DNA of 64,000 nt from Mucilaginibacter sp. (GCA_028288085.1 JAQBOK010000381.1:1-64000); one strand, 5' to 3'; numbered from the stretch's first letter, positions 1 to 10,184 are shown. Program-made: numbers and translations. The notes: generated by a model from the sequence alone, not told the origin.

Positions 1-305
1 CCTTCTTTGCCAAAGGCACTTTGCGCTTCGCTATAGGTCGTGTCGGCGAAAGTATTGATATGGGCGCTGGTGCCGCCGGTCGTACCAAAGCCTATCGTTT
101 GCGCCTCTACCAATAAACATTGTTTACCTGTATTTTGTAGCATAAGCGCGGCGGTCATCCCGGTGATCCCGCCGCCAATAATGAGTACATCGTAAACCGT
201 TTCGGGGTGGACGACTGCAGTTGATTTTATGGAAGTTAGCCCGCTTTGCCAAGGGCTTTGATGCGCGCCGTCGCGTGCGATGATTTGATCTTGTTCAGTT
301 GCCAT
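1..305 (-). CDS. FAD-dependent oxidoreductase (DAO-type), N-terminal part, truncated by window edge
   Basis: Minus strand from ATG at 305 reads MATEQDQIIARDGAHQSPWQSGLTSIKSTAVVHPETVYDVLIIGGGITGMTAALMLQNTGKQCLLVEAQTIGFGTTGGTSAHINTF..., with a GxGxxG Rossmann motif. Open to the window edge; absent from the supplied ORF track. Confidence 0.8.
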   Translation of the reverse strand, partial: MATEQDQIIARDGAHQSPWQSGLTSIKSTAVVHPETVYDVLIIGGGITGMTAALMLQNTGKQCLLVEAQTIGFGTTGGTSAHINTFADTTYSEAQSAFGKE

Positions 306-410
306 TATCCTACTACAAAAGTGTAAGCATACTGTTTTTGAATATTTTATAATTAATTAAACAATATAATTTCTTTCTAGTTAATCAAGGACATCAATAT
401 AAAAGTCTAT

Positions 411-632
411 TGAAGATCCGCATATCATTCAACGATGAAGACCAATATTTACGCTCCTTTCTGGATCATTAAAGAGGCACTGCCACATTTGCCACCGGGG
501 TCCGCTATCATCGGCCCTACCTCCGAGCAAGCTTATGGTCCTTCGCCCGATCTGTAAGATTATGCGCAAACCAAGGCCGCGACCATGAATGGACAGGTGT
601 ACGGATCATCCGGTGGTGTCGGTCAGCCTTAA
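411..632 (+). pseudogene. Decayed short-chain dehydrogenase/reductase (SDR) remnant
   Basis: Frames read EDPHIIQR / MKTNIYAPFWIIKEALPHLPPGSAIIGPTSEQAYGPSPDL*DYAQTKAATMN then GQVYGSSGGVGQP*. These resemble the SDR NxY...PSP.LLDYA.TK active-site block and the C-terminal G.(V/I)YG.(S/T)GG block. In-frame stop, frameshift, and the middle is missing. Confidence 0.7.
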
Positions 633-644
633 TAGAGAGGCAAT

Positions 645-992
645 CATGAAAAAAATAATTATTATCTTACTATTAGGTTTAGGCGGATTCACTGCTAAAG
701 CCAAATCCTCCAACCTGACCCGGATACCACGGCCAAACATTTCATCATTGTAGCTAGTATCTGTAATTTGCAGGAAGCAAGCGCCGGGCAACTGGCCACG
801 CAAAAAGCAAAGCACACGGATGTTAAGTCTTTTGGCCAGATGATGCTAAAGAACCATAATTTGGCGCAGCAAAACTGATTCAACTGGCTAAACAAAAAGG
901 CTACTTTTGCACAGCAAATGCTCCCGACATTAAAAATGCACCTTATAGCCATTATGGTTATTGATAACCAGCTTAAGGATGTAGCTAAATAA
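645..992 (+). pseudogene. Decayed DUF4142-like secreted protein
   Basis: Signal-peptide-like MKKIIIILLLGLGGFTAKA, then a shifted frame DPDTTAKHFIIVASICNLQEASAGQLATQKAKHTDVKSFGQMMLKNHNLAQQN*FNWLNKKATFAQQMLP. This resembles DUF4142 (A..F...A..GL.EV.AGQLA..KA...VK.FGQ.M..DH) but has a frameshift and stops. Confidence 0.65.
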
Positions 993-1057
993 AGCCTGTG
1001 CCGACTGCTGAGCAAACTTTAAGTCGCAGCCGGTGTTTTGTTAAAAAAGGAGGAGTT

Positions 1058-1255
1058 ATGCCCTGGTACAATGGTGATTATCCGCCCAGTTATAAAAACC
1101 AGCCCAAAAAGCTGCGGGAAAAGGCGGTTGAGATCGCCAATGAAGTTTTGAAAGATGGTGCAGATGAAGGAATCGCCATCGCCACCGGTCTAAAACGCGC
1201 ACGCGAATATTTCGCTAAAGAAGAAAATAAGTCAGAAAAAAAACAAGCCGGATAA
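1058..1255 (+). CDS. Small conserved protein, YdaT-like (MPWYNGDYPPSYKNQPKKLREKAVEIAN...)
   Basis: ORF 998..1255. ATG at 1058 is preceded by AGGAG and begins with the typical MPW..GDYP.S.KN.P...R.KAIEIAN motif, so the upstream start is unlikely. Confidence 0.7.
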   Translation: MPWYNGDYPPSYKNQPKKLREKAVEIANEVLKDGADEGIAIATGLKRAREYFAKEENKSEKKQAG

Positions 1256-1257
1256 CC

Positions 1258-1458
1258 ATGCCTTCCACTGTTATTGCGGGTATGGAATATGACCCGGTAG
1301 CTCAAACGCTGAAGATCAGTTACGTATCGGGACAAGTGTACCTGTATAGGGATGTCCCGGAGAAGGTGTACAAGGAATTAAAAGCCTCACGGGTAAAGGG
1401 CCGCTATTTACGCTTTTTTGTCAAGGATCAATATCCTTTTGAGAAAATAACAGCATAA
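1258..1458 (+). CDS. KTSC domain-containing protein
   Basis: 66 aa: IAGMEYDPVAQTLKISYVSGQVYLYRDVPEKVYKELKASRVKGRYLRFFVKDQYPFEKI matches the KTSC pattern (Y.VP..VY..L..A.S.G.Y....IK..Y). Confidence 0.8.
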   Translation: MPSTVIAGMEYDPVAQTLKISYVSGQVYLYRDVPEKVYKELKASRVKGRYLRFFVKDQYPFEKITA

Positions 1459-1540
1459 CCGGTGGTTGATTTAAAAGTGGGTTGATTGTTTGTATCCTAG
1501 CTTTAAAATGGGTCTAAGTAAATACTCAATAGAACACTCG

Positions 1541-2641
1541 TTAGTTGTTCTTTAATCCTATTTCGTGATCCGTGTAATCTGTTAGTATCTCGTTTTTAAT
1601 AAAAAAGTCGATGCTGAAAATGGTCCTTAAATCATTTGTGTTGTTAGGATTTTGTATCGCGGTTAAATTTGTTGTGCTGGTGGTCGTATACCGATATGTA
1701 AAGCCTTTATTAGTAGTAACGGTAACAACTGAATTAAGAGGCAAATTACCTATACTGTTAACTGCTGTCTTGTCTTCAATAATAGTTACTGACGGAGTGC
1801 CTGTATCAAATAGTACCTCAGCCGCTATGCTTTTATTATTATAAGTGATGGTGGCAGGAATATCAGGAGAATATCCGCCCGGCGAGATTATGGAAAGCGG
1901 ATGCATTATAAAGCCTGAAGAAGCAGCCAGATCTGCGTCAGTTAAACCTATAGTGAGCAAGCTTGATACATATACGCCGGTAGTGCCAAAGTCCTGGCCG
2001 TTGAGTGTCGCAAGCCTAAATCCGCTGGTTAGATTTGCTCCCGTAGCGAAATAGCTTAATGGGCTGGTTATATTACTGAAAGCATAACTGTCTCCGGGAG
2101 CTACTCCAAATACATCGTTGGAGTGTGATCCCAGTTGTTTGCCATTCACATCAATAACCTTGTAATATAGAAAAATGGGTATGCGTTTAATTGTCGTATT
2201 ACCATTCTGATCTCCGATAGTTATAGGTGCATAGGCCAGGTTTCCGTATTCTTTTGTTAAGCTTGTTTTATCCCCGAAGCTTACAACGGCAGTTTTTGAA
2301 GTAACGGTAATGCCATTTACAACAACAGAATCACCTGTCACTGTTATTCCCGCACTTGTGATCATAGACTTAGGAAGCAAACCAGTTGCATCGATGGTTA
2401 AGCCAGATGAGCCTGTGTCAAATACACCATAATAGGTAGTGTCGCTTTTGGTGCCAACCTTTGATATCGGAATAAATATCCTTCTGTTTACCCCGTTCCC
2501 AAGTTCATATAACCCAAGTGTGATCGGGCTGCCAGGTACAGGTTTTGGTATCACCCTATCCTTACTGCAGGAGGTTATGGTCAATGCAATAAAAAACAGG
2601 GTGGCGGGTTGCCAAAAGCGGGCTAAGTAGTTGTTATTCAT
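1541..2641 (-). CDS. Lipoprotein with two DTG motifs, possible pepsin-like/DUF3443-like fold
   Basis: 366 aa; lipobox ITSC; GVFDTGSSGLTI and VLFDTGTPSVTII motifs. Confidence 0.55.
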   Translation of the reverse strand: MNNNYLARFWQPATLFFIALTITSCSKDRVIPKPVPGSPITLGLYELGNGVNRRIFIPISKVGTKSDTTYYGVFDTGSSGLTIDATGLLPKSMITSAGITVTGDSVVVNGITVTSKTAVVSFGDKTSLTKEYGNLAYAPITIGDQNGNTTIKRIPIFLYYKVIDVNGKQLGSHSNDVFGVAPGDSYAFSNITSPLSYFATGANLTSGFRLATLNGQDFGTTGVYVSSLLTIGLTDADLAASSGFIMHPLSIISPGGYSPDIPATITYNNKSIAAEVLFDTGTPSVTIIEDKTAVNSIGNLPLNSVVTVTTNKGFTYRYTTTSTTNLTAIQNPNNTNDLRTIFSIDFFIKNEILTDYTDHEIGLKNN

Positions 2642-2805
2642 TTTTAAAATATTAGCAATTTATATATTGCATTAATTTGCAGCCATTTAATAAGAGCTCT
2701 GGAGAAAATAACGTAAGGTTAAACACACTTGTTTTATAATGATAAAATAAAATGTGGAAAAAATGAAAACCTGTTTAATTATTATTGCATTTGATCAATA
2801 AAAAA

Positions 2806-2829
2806 GCCCTCTAAGGCAGCTTAGAAGGC
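2806..2829 (-). terminator. Rho-independent terminator for the 2859 minus-strand ORF
   Basis: GCCTTCTAAG-CTGC-CTTAGAGGGC hairpin followed by TTTTTT on the minus strand. Confidence 0.6.
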
Positions 2830-2858
2830 ATTGATATTTGGCGAATAATATTATTTAA

Positions 2859-3374
2859 CTAATGGGCACTTATTAAATTATCAAGGGAAACTTTCAATAT
2901 TGAAATTACTCTATCTCTTTGAAACTTTTCGTTACTGCTGTAGGTTTTGCCACCAGCTGTAACAAAGCAGGAATTTATACTGGCATCAAATTTCGATTCT
3001 GTATATTTTTTGTTATCAATAAGAGTTAATATTGCGCCCTTTACATAAAAGTAATTCTTTCTCTCATCGGCCGGCAAACTCCCAGCAATCTGCTTTATCA
3101 CATCAACGTCAATAAGGCTGTCGGGCACCAATGATTTAGTAGCATCCTGAATATTTAATTCCATGATCTGATCCTTACTTACATTCAACCCACCAATTAA
3201 ATAAGTGCCATTAAAGCTGGTATTGGAATTAATTAAAATATTAATATTTTGAATAGGAATGATAAAAATGGTGATGGTGTCGCCAGTTTTTTTGACTTTG
3301 TTTATTATTTGTTTTATAAAGTATATGGAAAGATAAATGAAGGTTGCTATATTGTAATGCCAATTACAAAACAT
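2859..3374 (-). CDS. Hypothetical protein; start codon uncertain
   Basis: 171 aa ORF followed by a terminator. Its 5' end overlaps the divergent FAH-family start at 3357, so the real N-terminus is probably downstream. Confidence 0.4.
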   Translation of the reverse strand: MFCNWHYNIATFIYLSIYFIKQIINKVKKTGDTITIFIIPIQNINILINSNTSFNGTYLIGGLNVSKDQIMELNIQDATKSLVPDSLIDVDVIKQIAGSLPADERKNYFYVKGAILTLIDNKKYTESKFDASINSCFVTAGGKTYSSNEKFQRDRVISILKVSLDNLISAH

Positions 3375-4226
3375 TTGAAACTATTTAAGCTAACAGAGGG
3401 GATATTATTGCAGCATCAGTATGTAAACTACCTGCTAAGGCACGAGTGGAATAATCTGGTCAATCGCGATGGGCTTTATAACTACTTAGAAGAAATAATA
3501 CCCGGATTGCCCATTGTTGCCGATGCTATTGCGGCCGCGCACATAGATGAAGGTTTATTGCCGCCAATAGGACAGCAGGAAGTGTGGGCGGCAGGAGTTA
3601 CTTACCTGAGAAGCAGGGAAGCCCGTATGGAAGAGTCAGCAGATTCAGGTGCTGCAGACCTGTATGATAAGGTTTACGCTGCCGAACGTCCCGAATTGTT
3701 TTTTAAATCGATGCCTTACCGCGTAGCAGGCCATAAACAGGAAGTCTATATCAGGCGAGATTCAGCATGGAATGTACCCGAGCCTGAATTAACTTTATTT
3801 ATAAATTCAAACGGCAACATACAAGCCTATACTATTGGCAACGATATGAGTTCGCGCAGTATTGAGGGAGAAAATGCTTTGTACCTGCCCCAGGCTAAAA
3901 TTTTTGAAAGAAGTGCTGCTATCGGTCCTTGTTTATATGTGCCTTCTGAACCTATTGCTACAGATACCGCTATCAGGATGAGTATTCATCGCAATAATGC
4001 AGAAGTGTATAAGGATGAAACAAGCATAAGCAGAATGAAGCGTTCTTTTACAGAACTTGCTGGTTACTTGTACAGGGAGTGTGATTTTCCGTCCGGGAGT
4101 TTTTTGATGACCGGGACCTGCCTTGTGCCCCAAAATGACTTTACCCTGCGTGAAAACGATATAGTATCAATAAGTATTGATGGCATTGGTACCATGGTAA
4201 ACATCGTAAGTTTTAAACCATTATAA
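3357..4226 (+). CDS. Fumarylacetoacetate hydrolase (FAH) family protein
   Basis: FAH-domain segments: [36 protein letters not shown] and [16 protein letters not shown] at 3357 ([11 protein letters not shown]...) preferred over 3249. Confidence 0.75.
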   Translation: MPITKHLKLFKLTEGILLQHQYVNYLLRHEWNNLVNRDGLYNYLEEIIPGLPIVADAIAAAHIDEGLLPPIGQQEVWAAGVTYLRSREARMEESADSGAADLYDKVYAAERPELFFKSMPYRVAGHKQEVYIRRDSAWNVPEPELTLFINSNGNIQAYTIGNDMSSRSIEGENALYLPQAKIFERSAAIGPCLYVPSEPIATDTAIRMSIHRNNAEVYKDETSISRMKRSFTELAGYLYRECDFPSGSFLMTGTCLVPQNDFTLRENDIVSISIDGIGTMVNIVSFKPL

Positions 4227-4234
4227 TTTATATT

Positions 4235-5401
4235 ATGACAAAAAAACGGATCGTGATTTTTTTGCTACTCGCATCGGCAACGGTTTCCTTAAAAGCACAG
4301 CAACAGTTTAATGGCCTTGATGCAAACCTGGGCAACATTTACCGCCTGTCTGATGCCAAAACCCGTTCTATAAGCCCCGAAAATTTTAATGGTGAAAAAG
4401 GCAAGGGTGGTATGGCTACAACAGGCACGGGTGCAGGAGCGGCACGCGAGCTAGGCAAAAAGTGGAAATTAAGCCCGAGTGTGATCATCAAAAAAAATAC
4501 AACTTATACTATTGCCGAAATAGATGGCTCCGGCTCAATTCAGCATATCTGGATGACTCCAACCGGCAACTGGCGCTATTCCATTATCCGTTTTTATTGG
4601 GATGATGAAACCACGCCATCTGTTGAAGTACCGGTAGGCGATTTTTTTTGCCAGGGTTGGGGCAAATATGCTCCGGTAACATCATTGTCGGTAGTGGTAA
4701 ACCCCGGGAGCGCCTTCAATTGTTACTGGCCGATGCCGTTTCGTAAAAAATGCCGGATAACCATGGAAAATATGGATAAAGAAGATATGGTATTGTATTA
4801 CCAGGTTGATTATACCCTTACTGAGGTGCCTAAAGATGCAGGTTATTTTCATGCCCAATTCAGGAGAGTTAACCCTTTACCTTATAAAAAAGATTTTGTA
4901 CTGGTTGATAGCATAAAGGGTAAAGGACAATATGTGGGAACTTATATGGCATACGGCTCAAACAAAAATGGCTGGTGGGGCGAAGGTGAGATAAAATTTT
5001 TTATGGATGGTGATACCGAGTTTCCAACCATCAATGGTACCGGTACAGAAGATTATTTTTGCGGCTCGTATGATTTTGACACTCAAAAGAAAAACAAGGC
5101 GGGGGTGGAGACAAGCGCATATACCGAGTTTAGCGGGCCTTATACCGGGGTTCCACAGGTGATAAAAGGCGATGGGCATTATGAAATAGCACAGCGTTTT
5201 GGAATGTACCGCTGGCACATTGCTGATCCCATACGTTTTGATAAAGATTTGAAAGTAACCATACAAGACCTGGGCTGGCATAATGACGGGAGATATATGC
5301 CATTACAGGATGATATAGCAACCGTTGCGTTTTGGTATCAAAGCGAGCCACATAACCCGTTCCCTAAATTACCGGCCAAAGATCAGTTGGAAATTAATTG
5401 A
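4235..5401 (+). CDS. DUF2961 / glycoside hydrolase family 172 protein
   Basis: Signal peptide; GSIQHIWMT...W...RFYWDDETTPSVEVPVGDFF and GTGTEDYFCGSYDF are typical DUF2961 motifs. Confidence 0.85.
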   Translation: MTKKRIVIFLLLASATVSLKAQQQFNGLDANLGNIYRLSDAKTRSISPENFNGEKGKGGMATTGTGAGAARELGKKWKLSPSVIIKKNTTYTIAEIDGSGSIQHIWMTPTGNWRYSIIRFYWDDETTPSVEVPVGDFFCQGWGKYAPVTSLSVVVNPGSAFNCYWPMPFRKKCRITMENMDKEDMVLYYQVDYTLTEVPKDAGYFHAQFRRVNPLPYKKDFVLVDSIKGKGQYVGTYMAYGSNKNGWWGEGEIKFFMDGDTEFPTINGTGTEDYFCGSYDFDTQKKNKAGVETSAYTEFSGPYTGVPQVIKGDGHYEIAQRFGMYRWHIADPIRFDKDLKVTIQDLGWHNDGRYMPLQDDIATVAFWYQSEPHNPFPKLPAKDQLEIN

Positions 5402-5467
5402 CCTCTAAGCATTTATAACATAAGAATGATCGAAATTAACCTATATGACATTGCTTTTTAAGCTATT

Positions 5468-6688
5468 ATGAAATTCAATCCACATCACATTTGCATTATA
5501 GGCGTTGTGTTTTTGTACACATGCAAATCAAAGCCCAGTGTGCCCTCTAAAAACTACAATAAGGGCACATTTGGTTATGATTTGAATTTTTTGGAAAAGA
5601 AAGATAATGTGATTGTGCTTAAAAGCGGGGATAATCAATCCCAGGTTATTATTTCGCCAAAATACCAGGGTAAAGTATTTACTTCAACAGCTGAAGGTAA
5701 TACTGGCAAAAGCTTCGGCTGGATAAATTACAAGGCATTTGACGCTAAAATAGATACGCATATGAATGCCTATGGCGGCGAGGACCGGCTTTGGCTGGGC
5801 CCTGAGGGCGGAAAATTTGCTCTGTTTTTTAAACCGGGCACTAAAATGGAATTTGCCAATTGGCACACACCGGCAGCAATAGATCACGAAAGCTGGACTG
5901 TGGAAAGCAATGATGGCAAGCAGGTATCCTTAGCCAAGGATATGTTGTTGTCAAACTATGCAGGCACTACTCTTAAGTTAAGGGTTAATCGTAATATCAG
6001 TTTACTGGAGCGCGATGAAATTAAAAAGATATTGGATATTCAGTTGGGTGATGATATTAAAGCCGTTGGTATAAAAACAAGTAATAGTATTACCAATACA
6101 AGCACAACTGAATGGACAACTAAAACCGGCGCACCCTGTTTATGGAACCTGGATATGTTTACCCCTTCGCCAAAAACCACCATAGTTATACCATTCGATG
6201 AAAAGGCGACGGGAAAAGTCGCCACCACAGATTACTTCGGACAAATACCACCCGACAGGGTTACTTATAAGAACGGACACTTGTTTTTTAAAGCTGATGG
6301 GAAATCAAGAGGTAAATTAGGAATGCCGCCAAATCGTACAACAGCCGTAGCAGGCAGTTATGACGCAATAAATAATGTGCTTACCATTGCATCATTTGAT
6401 GTAGATAGTAAATCAACTTACCTTAACCAGGAATGGACGCCAGACAAAAATCCCCTGGTAGGGGATGCGGTAAATGCCTACAATGATGGGCCGTTGGCGG
6501 ATGGGACACAAATGGGGCCATTTTTTGAAATCGAAAGCGTTTCGCCCGGGGCATTTTTAAAGCCCGGTGAAAAATTGACGCATCAGCATCATATTTTTCA
6601 CTTTACAGGCAATAAGGAAAGTTTAAATAAGATCGCCCTGAAAACCCTTAGAATTTCGTTAGGTGATATTCAGTCAGTATTTAAATAA
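5468..6688 (+). CDS. DUF6786-like lipoprotein
   Basis: Lipobox LYTC; sequence MNAYGGEDRLWLGPEGGKFALFFKPG and a C-terminal FFEIESVSPGAFLKPGEKLTHQHHIFHFTG. Confidence 0.6.
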   Translation: MKFNPHHICIIGVVFLYTCKSKPSVPSKNYNKGTFGYDLNFLEKKDNVIVLKSGDNQSQVIISPKYQGKVFTSTAEGNTGKSFGWINYKAFDAKIDTHMNAYGGEDRLWLGPEGGKFALFFKPGTKMEFANWHTPAAIDHESWTVESNDGKQVSLAKDMLLSNYAGTTLKLRVNRNISLLERDEIKKILDIQLGDDIKAVGIKTSNSITNTSTTEWTTKTGAPCLWNLDMFTPSPKTTIVIPFDEKATGKVATTDYFGQIPPDRVTYKNGHLFFKADGKSRGKLGMPPNRTTAVAGSYDAINNVLTIASFDVDSKSTYLNQEWTPDKNPLVGDAVNAYNDGPLADGTQMGPFFEIESVSPGAFLKPGEKLTHQHHIFHFTGNKESLNKIALKTLRISLGDIQSVFK

Positions 6689-6699
6689 ACAACAAAAAA

Positions 6700-6721
6700 C
6701 GCCGGGTTATTAGGCCCGGCG
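6700..6721 (-). terminator. Rho-independent terminator between convergent genes
   Basis: CGCCGGGCC-TAATAA-CCCGGCG followed by TTTTTTG on the minus strand. Confidence 0.65.
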
Positions 6722-6772
6722 CTCACAAAGGTTAATCTATAAAACTAAAAAATCACTTTCTACATAAAATTA

Positions 6773-7168
6773 TCAGGCAGCTGCGTGTTCGCAAATGGTA
6801 TTTAATACCTGCCTGGATAATGGTTTGCTGATAAACGAATTTACACACGCATATTTGCTGGAGCGCTCCTTGTCAGACTCTCTCACAGAGGAGGTCATTA
6901 CATATAACTCAACCGGTTTATTTAAGCTGCCTTTAAGTTTTTCAAATTTATCCAGAAATTCCCAGCCGCTAAAATCTGGCATGGTAAGATCAAGAAAAAT
7001 AACATCTGGTAATGAGCCGGTGCGTAACTTATTTTCTTCCATAAACTCAAGGATCATGCTGCCATCATAAGTGTAAGTTGCTTGCTCACACGCCTGATTA
7101 TTATAAAGCATTGTTCGCATTATATAGTGGTCAATGGGATTGTCGTCAATTAATACAAGTTTACACAT
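6773..7168 (-). CDS. Response regulator receiver protein, single REC domain
   Basis: MCKLVLIDDNPIDH...DVIFLDLTMPDFSGWEFL...MTSSV...SKPL. Internal Met at 7168 chosen over the track start at 7222. Confidence 0.8.
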   Translation of the reverse strand: MCKLVLIDDNPIDHYIMRTMLYNNQACEQATYTYDGSMILEFMEENKLRTGSLPDVIFLDLTMPDFSGWEFLDKFEKLKGSLNKPVELYVMTSSVRESDKERSSKYACVNSFISKPLSRQVLNTICEHAAA

Positions 7169-7341
7169 AGTGATAATTTTTAATAGGTTTAAAGTTATAG
7201 CATCTGAAAAGGTTAATAACAAGATGTCTTTAACTTATATGCAAACATTATACCATTAATAAATGCGAATAATATATGCGAACCTATTAAGCCGATTGCC
7301 GTATAAACAGGCTGAATTATTGATCATTTTGCTTTTTTACA

Positions 7342-7662
7342 ATGCATCCACAAATTGCCGCCGTTATAAACAGAGTTAATCCATATAACCTAACACCTAA
7401 CGATATAGCCCAAAACAATGCCGAAAGGGTTTTAAATTATATCGAAGACATTAATCTGGAAAGAAATGTGAGATTTAGGCCAATGCTATCCGGAAGCCTT
7501 GCTATTGCATGGAATATAGGAGATTGGGAGTACCAAATGGAATGTGTAAAAAATGGTTACATAATTTATACTTTCACAAAAGGAGATTATGAAAAAGCAA
7601 GCGGCTGTTTGCTGTTTGATGATTTTATTCCCCAATTTGAGAAATATTTGCTAATGCTTTAA
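7342..7662 (+). CDS. Hypothetical protein
   Basis: 106 aa ORF, no recognised domain. Confidence 0.5.
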   Translation: MHPQIAAVINRVNPYNLTPNDIAQNNAERVLNYIEDINLERNVRFRPMLSGSLAIAWNIGDWEYQMECVKNGYIIYTFTKGDYEKASGCLLFDDFIPQFEKYLLML

Positions 7663-7664
7663 GC

Positions 7665-7964
7665 CTATCCAGCCTTGAGAGATGAACGCGGATCTTCACT
7701 GCTTATATGCATCTCAGGATAACCTATATGCTGTGCATACCATAGCAACGCCGAAGCCACCATCGGCCTCAAATAATCCTTTATGTTAACCGTTTCAAAG
7801 GCAAGGTACGCCCCTTTACATATACTATAGAATTGCAGTTCAGATGGATTAGGATGGAATATGCCATTTTCTAATTGGTGTATACTTATTCGTAACACGG
7901 ATTGAACATCCCGTATCATGTCACCATTCTCGGTTTGTATTATGTAAAAGTTAGTAGGTAGCAT
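7665..7964 (-). CDS. Hypothetical protein
   Basis: 99 aa ORF, no recognised domain; convergent with 7342. Confidence 0.5.
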   Translation of the reverse strand: MLPTNFYIIQTENGDMIRDVQSVLRISIHQLENGIFHPNPSELQFYSICKGAYLAFETVNIKDYLRPMVASALLWYAQHIGYPEMHISSEDPRSSLKAG

Positions 7965-8550
7965 TTATAATGGTTTGTTCTTATTAACACTTGTCAAAAA
8001 ATGTACCAGTTTAAATAGGACTTACTAACAACTACAGGGAGTAAGCATATGATTCAATAGTTTTTATAAAGTTCTGTGGTAAAGTAAATCAGTTGGGTTA
8101 ATTAAAGTAAAAAGGGCAAATAGCTTAGTTTAATAAATGTTATTAATAGACAGGTGGCTTTTTATGATAAAATTAAACAGTCAGGTTATTCTGATGTTAA
8201 CCTCTGATTTTTAGGACATTATTATGTAAAAATAATGTGATGATCTTTGGAATTTTCAATTAAATTACTAAGTTTAATTAGAAATTGCATATCGCAAAGA
8301 AAAGCTGTATTTATCCCTCTAAATGGTGATTTGTTGATAATGTTTCAATAGTGTGTGATTTGATCTTTATTTAAATTATCCCCTAAAGCCTTAACCTGAA
8401 ATTTTATTGTGATCTTTTAACTCTTTAGTTAATTATATGCTTGATATAGCTAAGTGAAAATGAATACTTTATCTTTTTATTACAAAAAATATCTGAATGT
8501 ATGAAACAAAATAAAAATATAGAAGTCTTAAATACTTAATTCTCAAGATT

Positions 8551-8829
8551 ATGGTTAATCCGGTTAAATATCATTTGGGCACACAAAACGGCGAGCGCTT
8601 GATAAATATTGAGCCCGTTTACGAAGAAATTGCAGGTGGCGACCTGTTTGCTACCGGCCGCTACATTTTGAGCGAAGAAAACGCAGGTATTGGTGAAATC
8701 AGGTTTGATGGCGAATTGTTTGAATGGGAGTGGAGTGGCAGCTATGACCTGAAGGATGAAAACGTATTCATGATAGTGAAATTTATTCGTGAATATAACG
8801 AGCCCCAACTCATCGGCTATTTGGATTGA
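8551..8829 (+). CDS. Hypothetical protein
   Basis: 92 aa ORF, acidic, no recognised domain. Confidence 0.5.
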   Translation: MVNPVKYHLGTQNGERLINIEPVYEEIAGGDLFATGRYILSEENAGIGEIRFDGELFEWEWSGSYDLKDENVFMIVKFIREYNEPQLIGYLD

Positions 8830-9011
8830 AGCTTTCTCGGGTAGCAATTCAACTGTACTATGCCTGTTCATTTAATTGCAGGGCTATTACCGCTGTACTT
8901 TATAATTAATTTTAAAAAGTTTTCAAACTATTTAACGCTTTCCTTTTAAATTTAGATTACTAATTGCTACATTGTACCCACAATTATTTGCCAATTAAGC
9001 TAAACTAAATT

Positions 9012-10136
9012 ATGGCCGAGGCCCCTCAGAGATTTTTATCGCTGGATGTATTTCGCGGAATGACCATTTGTTTCATGATCATTGTGAACAATCCCGGGAG
9101 TAACGTGGCTTTTTGGCCACTTAATCACGCACCTTGGCATGGCTTTACACCTACAGACCTGGTTTTTCCATCATTTTTATTTGCGGTAGGCAACGCCATG
9201 AGCTTTAGTATGAAGCGTTACCAGCAAATGGGTAATGGCATGGTGTTAAGTAAAATTTTTAAACGCACGGTACTTATTTTTTTAATAGGATACCTAATGT
9301 ACTGGTTTCCCTTTTTTCAAATTAACCAGGGGCATTGGTCTATATCGCCAATAAGTAATACCCGCATTATGGGCGTTCTGCAGCGTATCGCTTTATGTTA
9401 TTGTTTTGCTTCGTTGATGATCCATTTTCTTTCCACCAGGACTGTTTATATTTTATCCGCTTTATTTTTAATCGGTTACTGGGTTATCCTGCTTATTTTT
9501 GGTAACCATGCAGACCCGTTAAGTATGACGGATAACGCAGGGGCCTACCTGGATAAATGGCTTTTGGGCGATGCGCACATGTATCATGGCGAACATATCG
9601 CATTTGAACCTGAAGGTTTTTTAAGTACTATACCGGCTATTGTAAATGTGATTGTCGGATATTATGCCGGTAAGTTTATTCAGCAGAAGGGTAAAGGTTA
9701 TGATACCATATCAAAATTAATGCTTACGGGTTGCTTGTTTATATTTATTGCTATTTGCTGGGACTCGGTATTGCCGATGAACAAGAAATTATGGACAAGT
9801 TCATTCGTATTTATCACTACAGGCCTCGATCTTGTAATTATTTCCGTCCTTCTTTATGTATTGGAGATCAAAAACTGGAACAAAGGCAACTGGGCAGGCT
9901 TCTTTACCGTATTTGGGAAAAATCCCCTATTTATTTATGTTCTTTCAGAAATCCTTTTGATCATGCTATCCTGGATAGTTATTAATAGCAAGGGATTGCC
10001 TTTTTGGAGCAGCTCATTTTACCAGGATATTGCGCCCGGCCGCGTGGGCTCATTGTTATTTGCCATAAGTTTTATGCTGGTTTGCTGGCTTGTGGGCTAT
10101 GTATTGGATAAACGAAAAATATATATCAGGGTGTAA
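9012..10136 (+). CDS. DUF5009 / heparan-alpha-glucosaminide N-acetyltransferase-like membrane acyltransferase
   Basis: RFLSLDVFRGMTICFMIIVNNPGS...LVFPSFLFAVGNAMSFS and multiple TM segments, typical of COG4299. Confidence 0.85.
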   Translation: MAEAPQRFLSLDVFRGMTICFMIIVNNPGSNVAFWPLNHAPWHGFTPTDLVFPSFLFAVGNAMSFSMKRYQQMGNGMVLSKIFKRTVLIFLIGYLMYWFPFFQINQGHWSISPISNTRIMGVLQRIALCYCFASLMIHFLSTRTVYILSALFLIGYWVILLIFGNHADPLSMTDNAGAYLDKWLLGDAHMYHGEHIAFEPEGFLSTIPAIVNVIVGYYAGKFIQQKGKGYDTISKLMLTGCLFIFIAICWDSVLPMNKKLWTSSFVFITTGLDLVIISVLLYVLEIKNWNKGNWAGFFTVFGKNPLFIYVLSEILLIMLSWIVINSKGLPFWSSSFYQDIAPGRVGSLLFAISFMLVCWLVGYVLDKRKIYIRV

Positions 10137-10184
10137 ATAAAGATCTTTCTAATAATAAATCAACTAAATCTATCAATCTCACGA

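Noticed and set aside
998-1057. Upstream start of the 85-aa ORF 998..1255
   Set aside because: The conserved N-terminus MPWYNGDYP and an AGGAG sequence point to the start at 1058; the extension is noncoding decay sequence.
1611-2630. Plus-strand ORFs 1611..1844, 1845..2054 and 2439..2630
   Set aside because: Antisense to the well-supported lipoprotein 1541..2641; no domain signal.
9731-9985. 84-aa ORF inside the acyltransferase gene
   Set aside because: Alternative frame fully within a well-supported membrane protein CDS.
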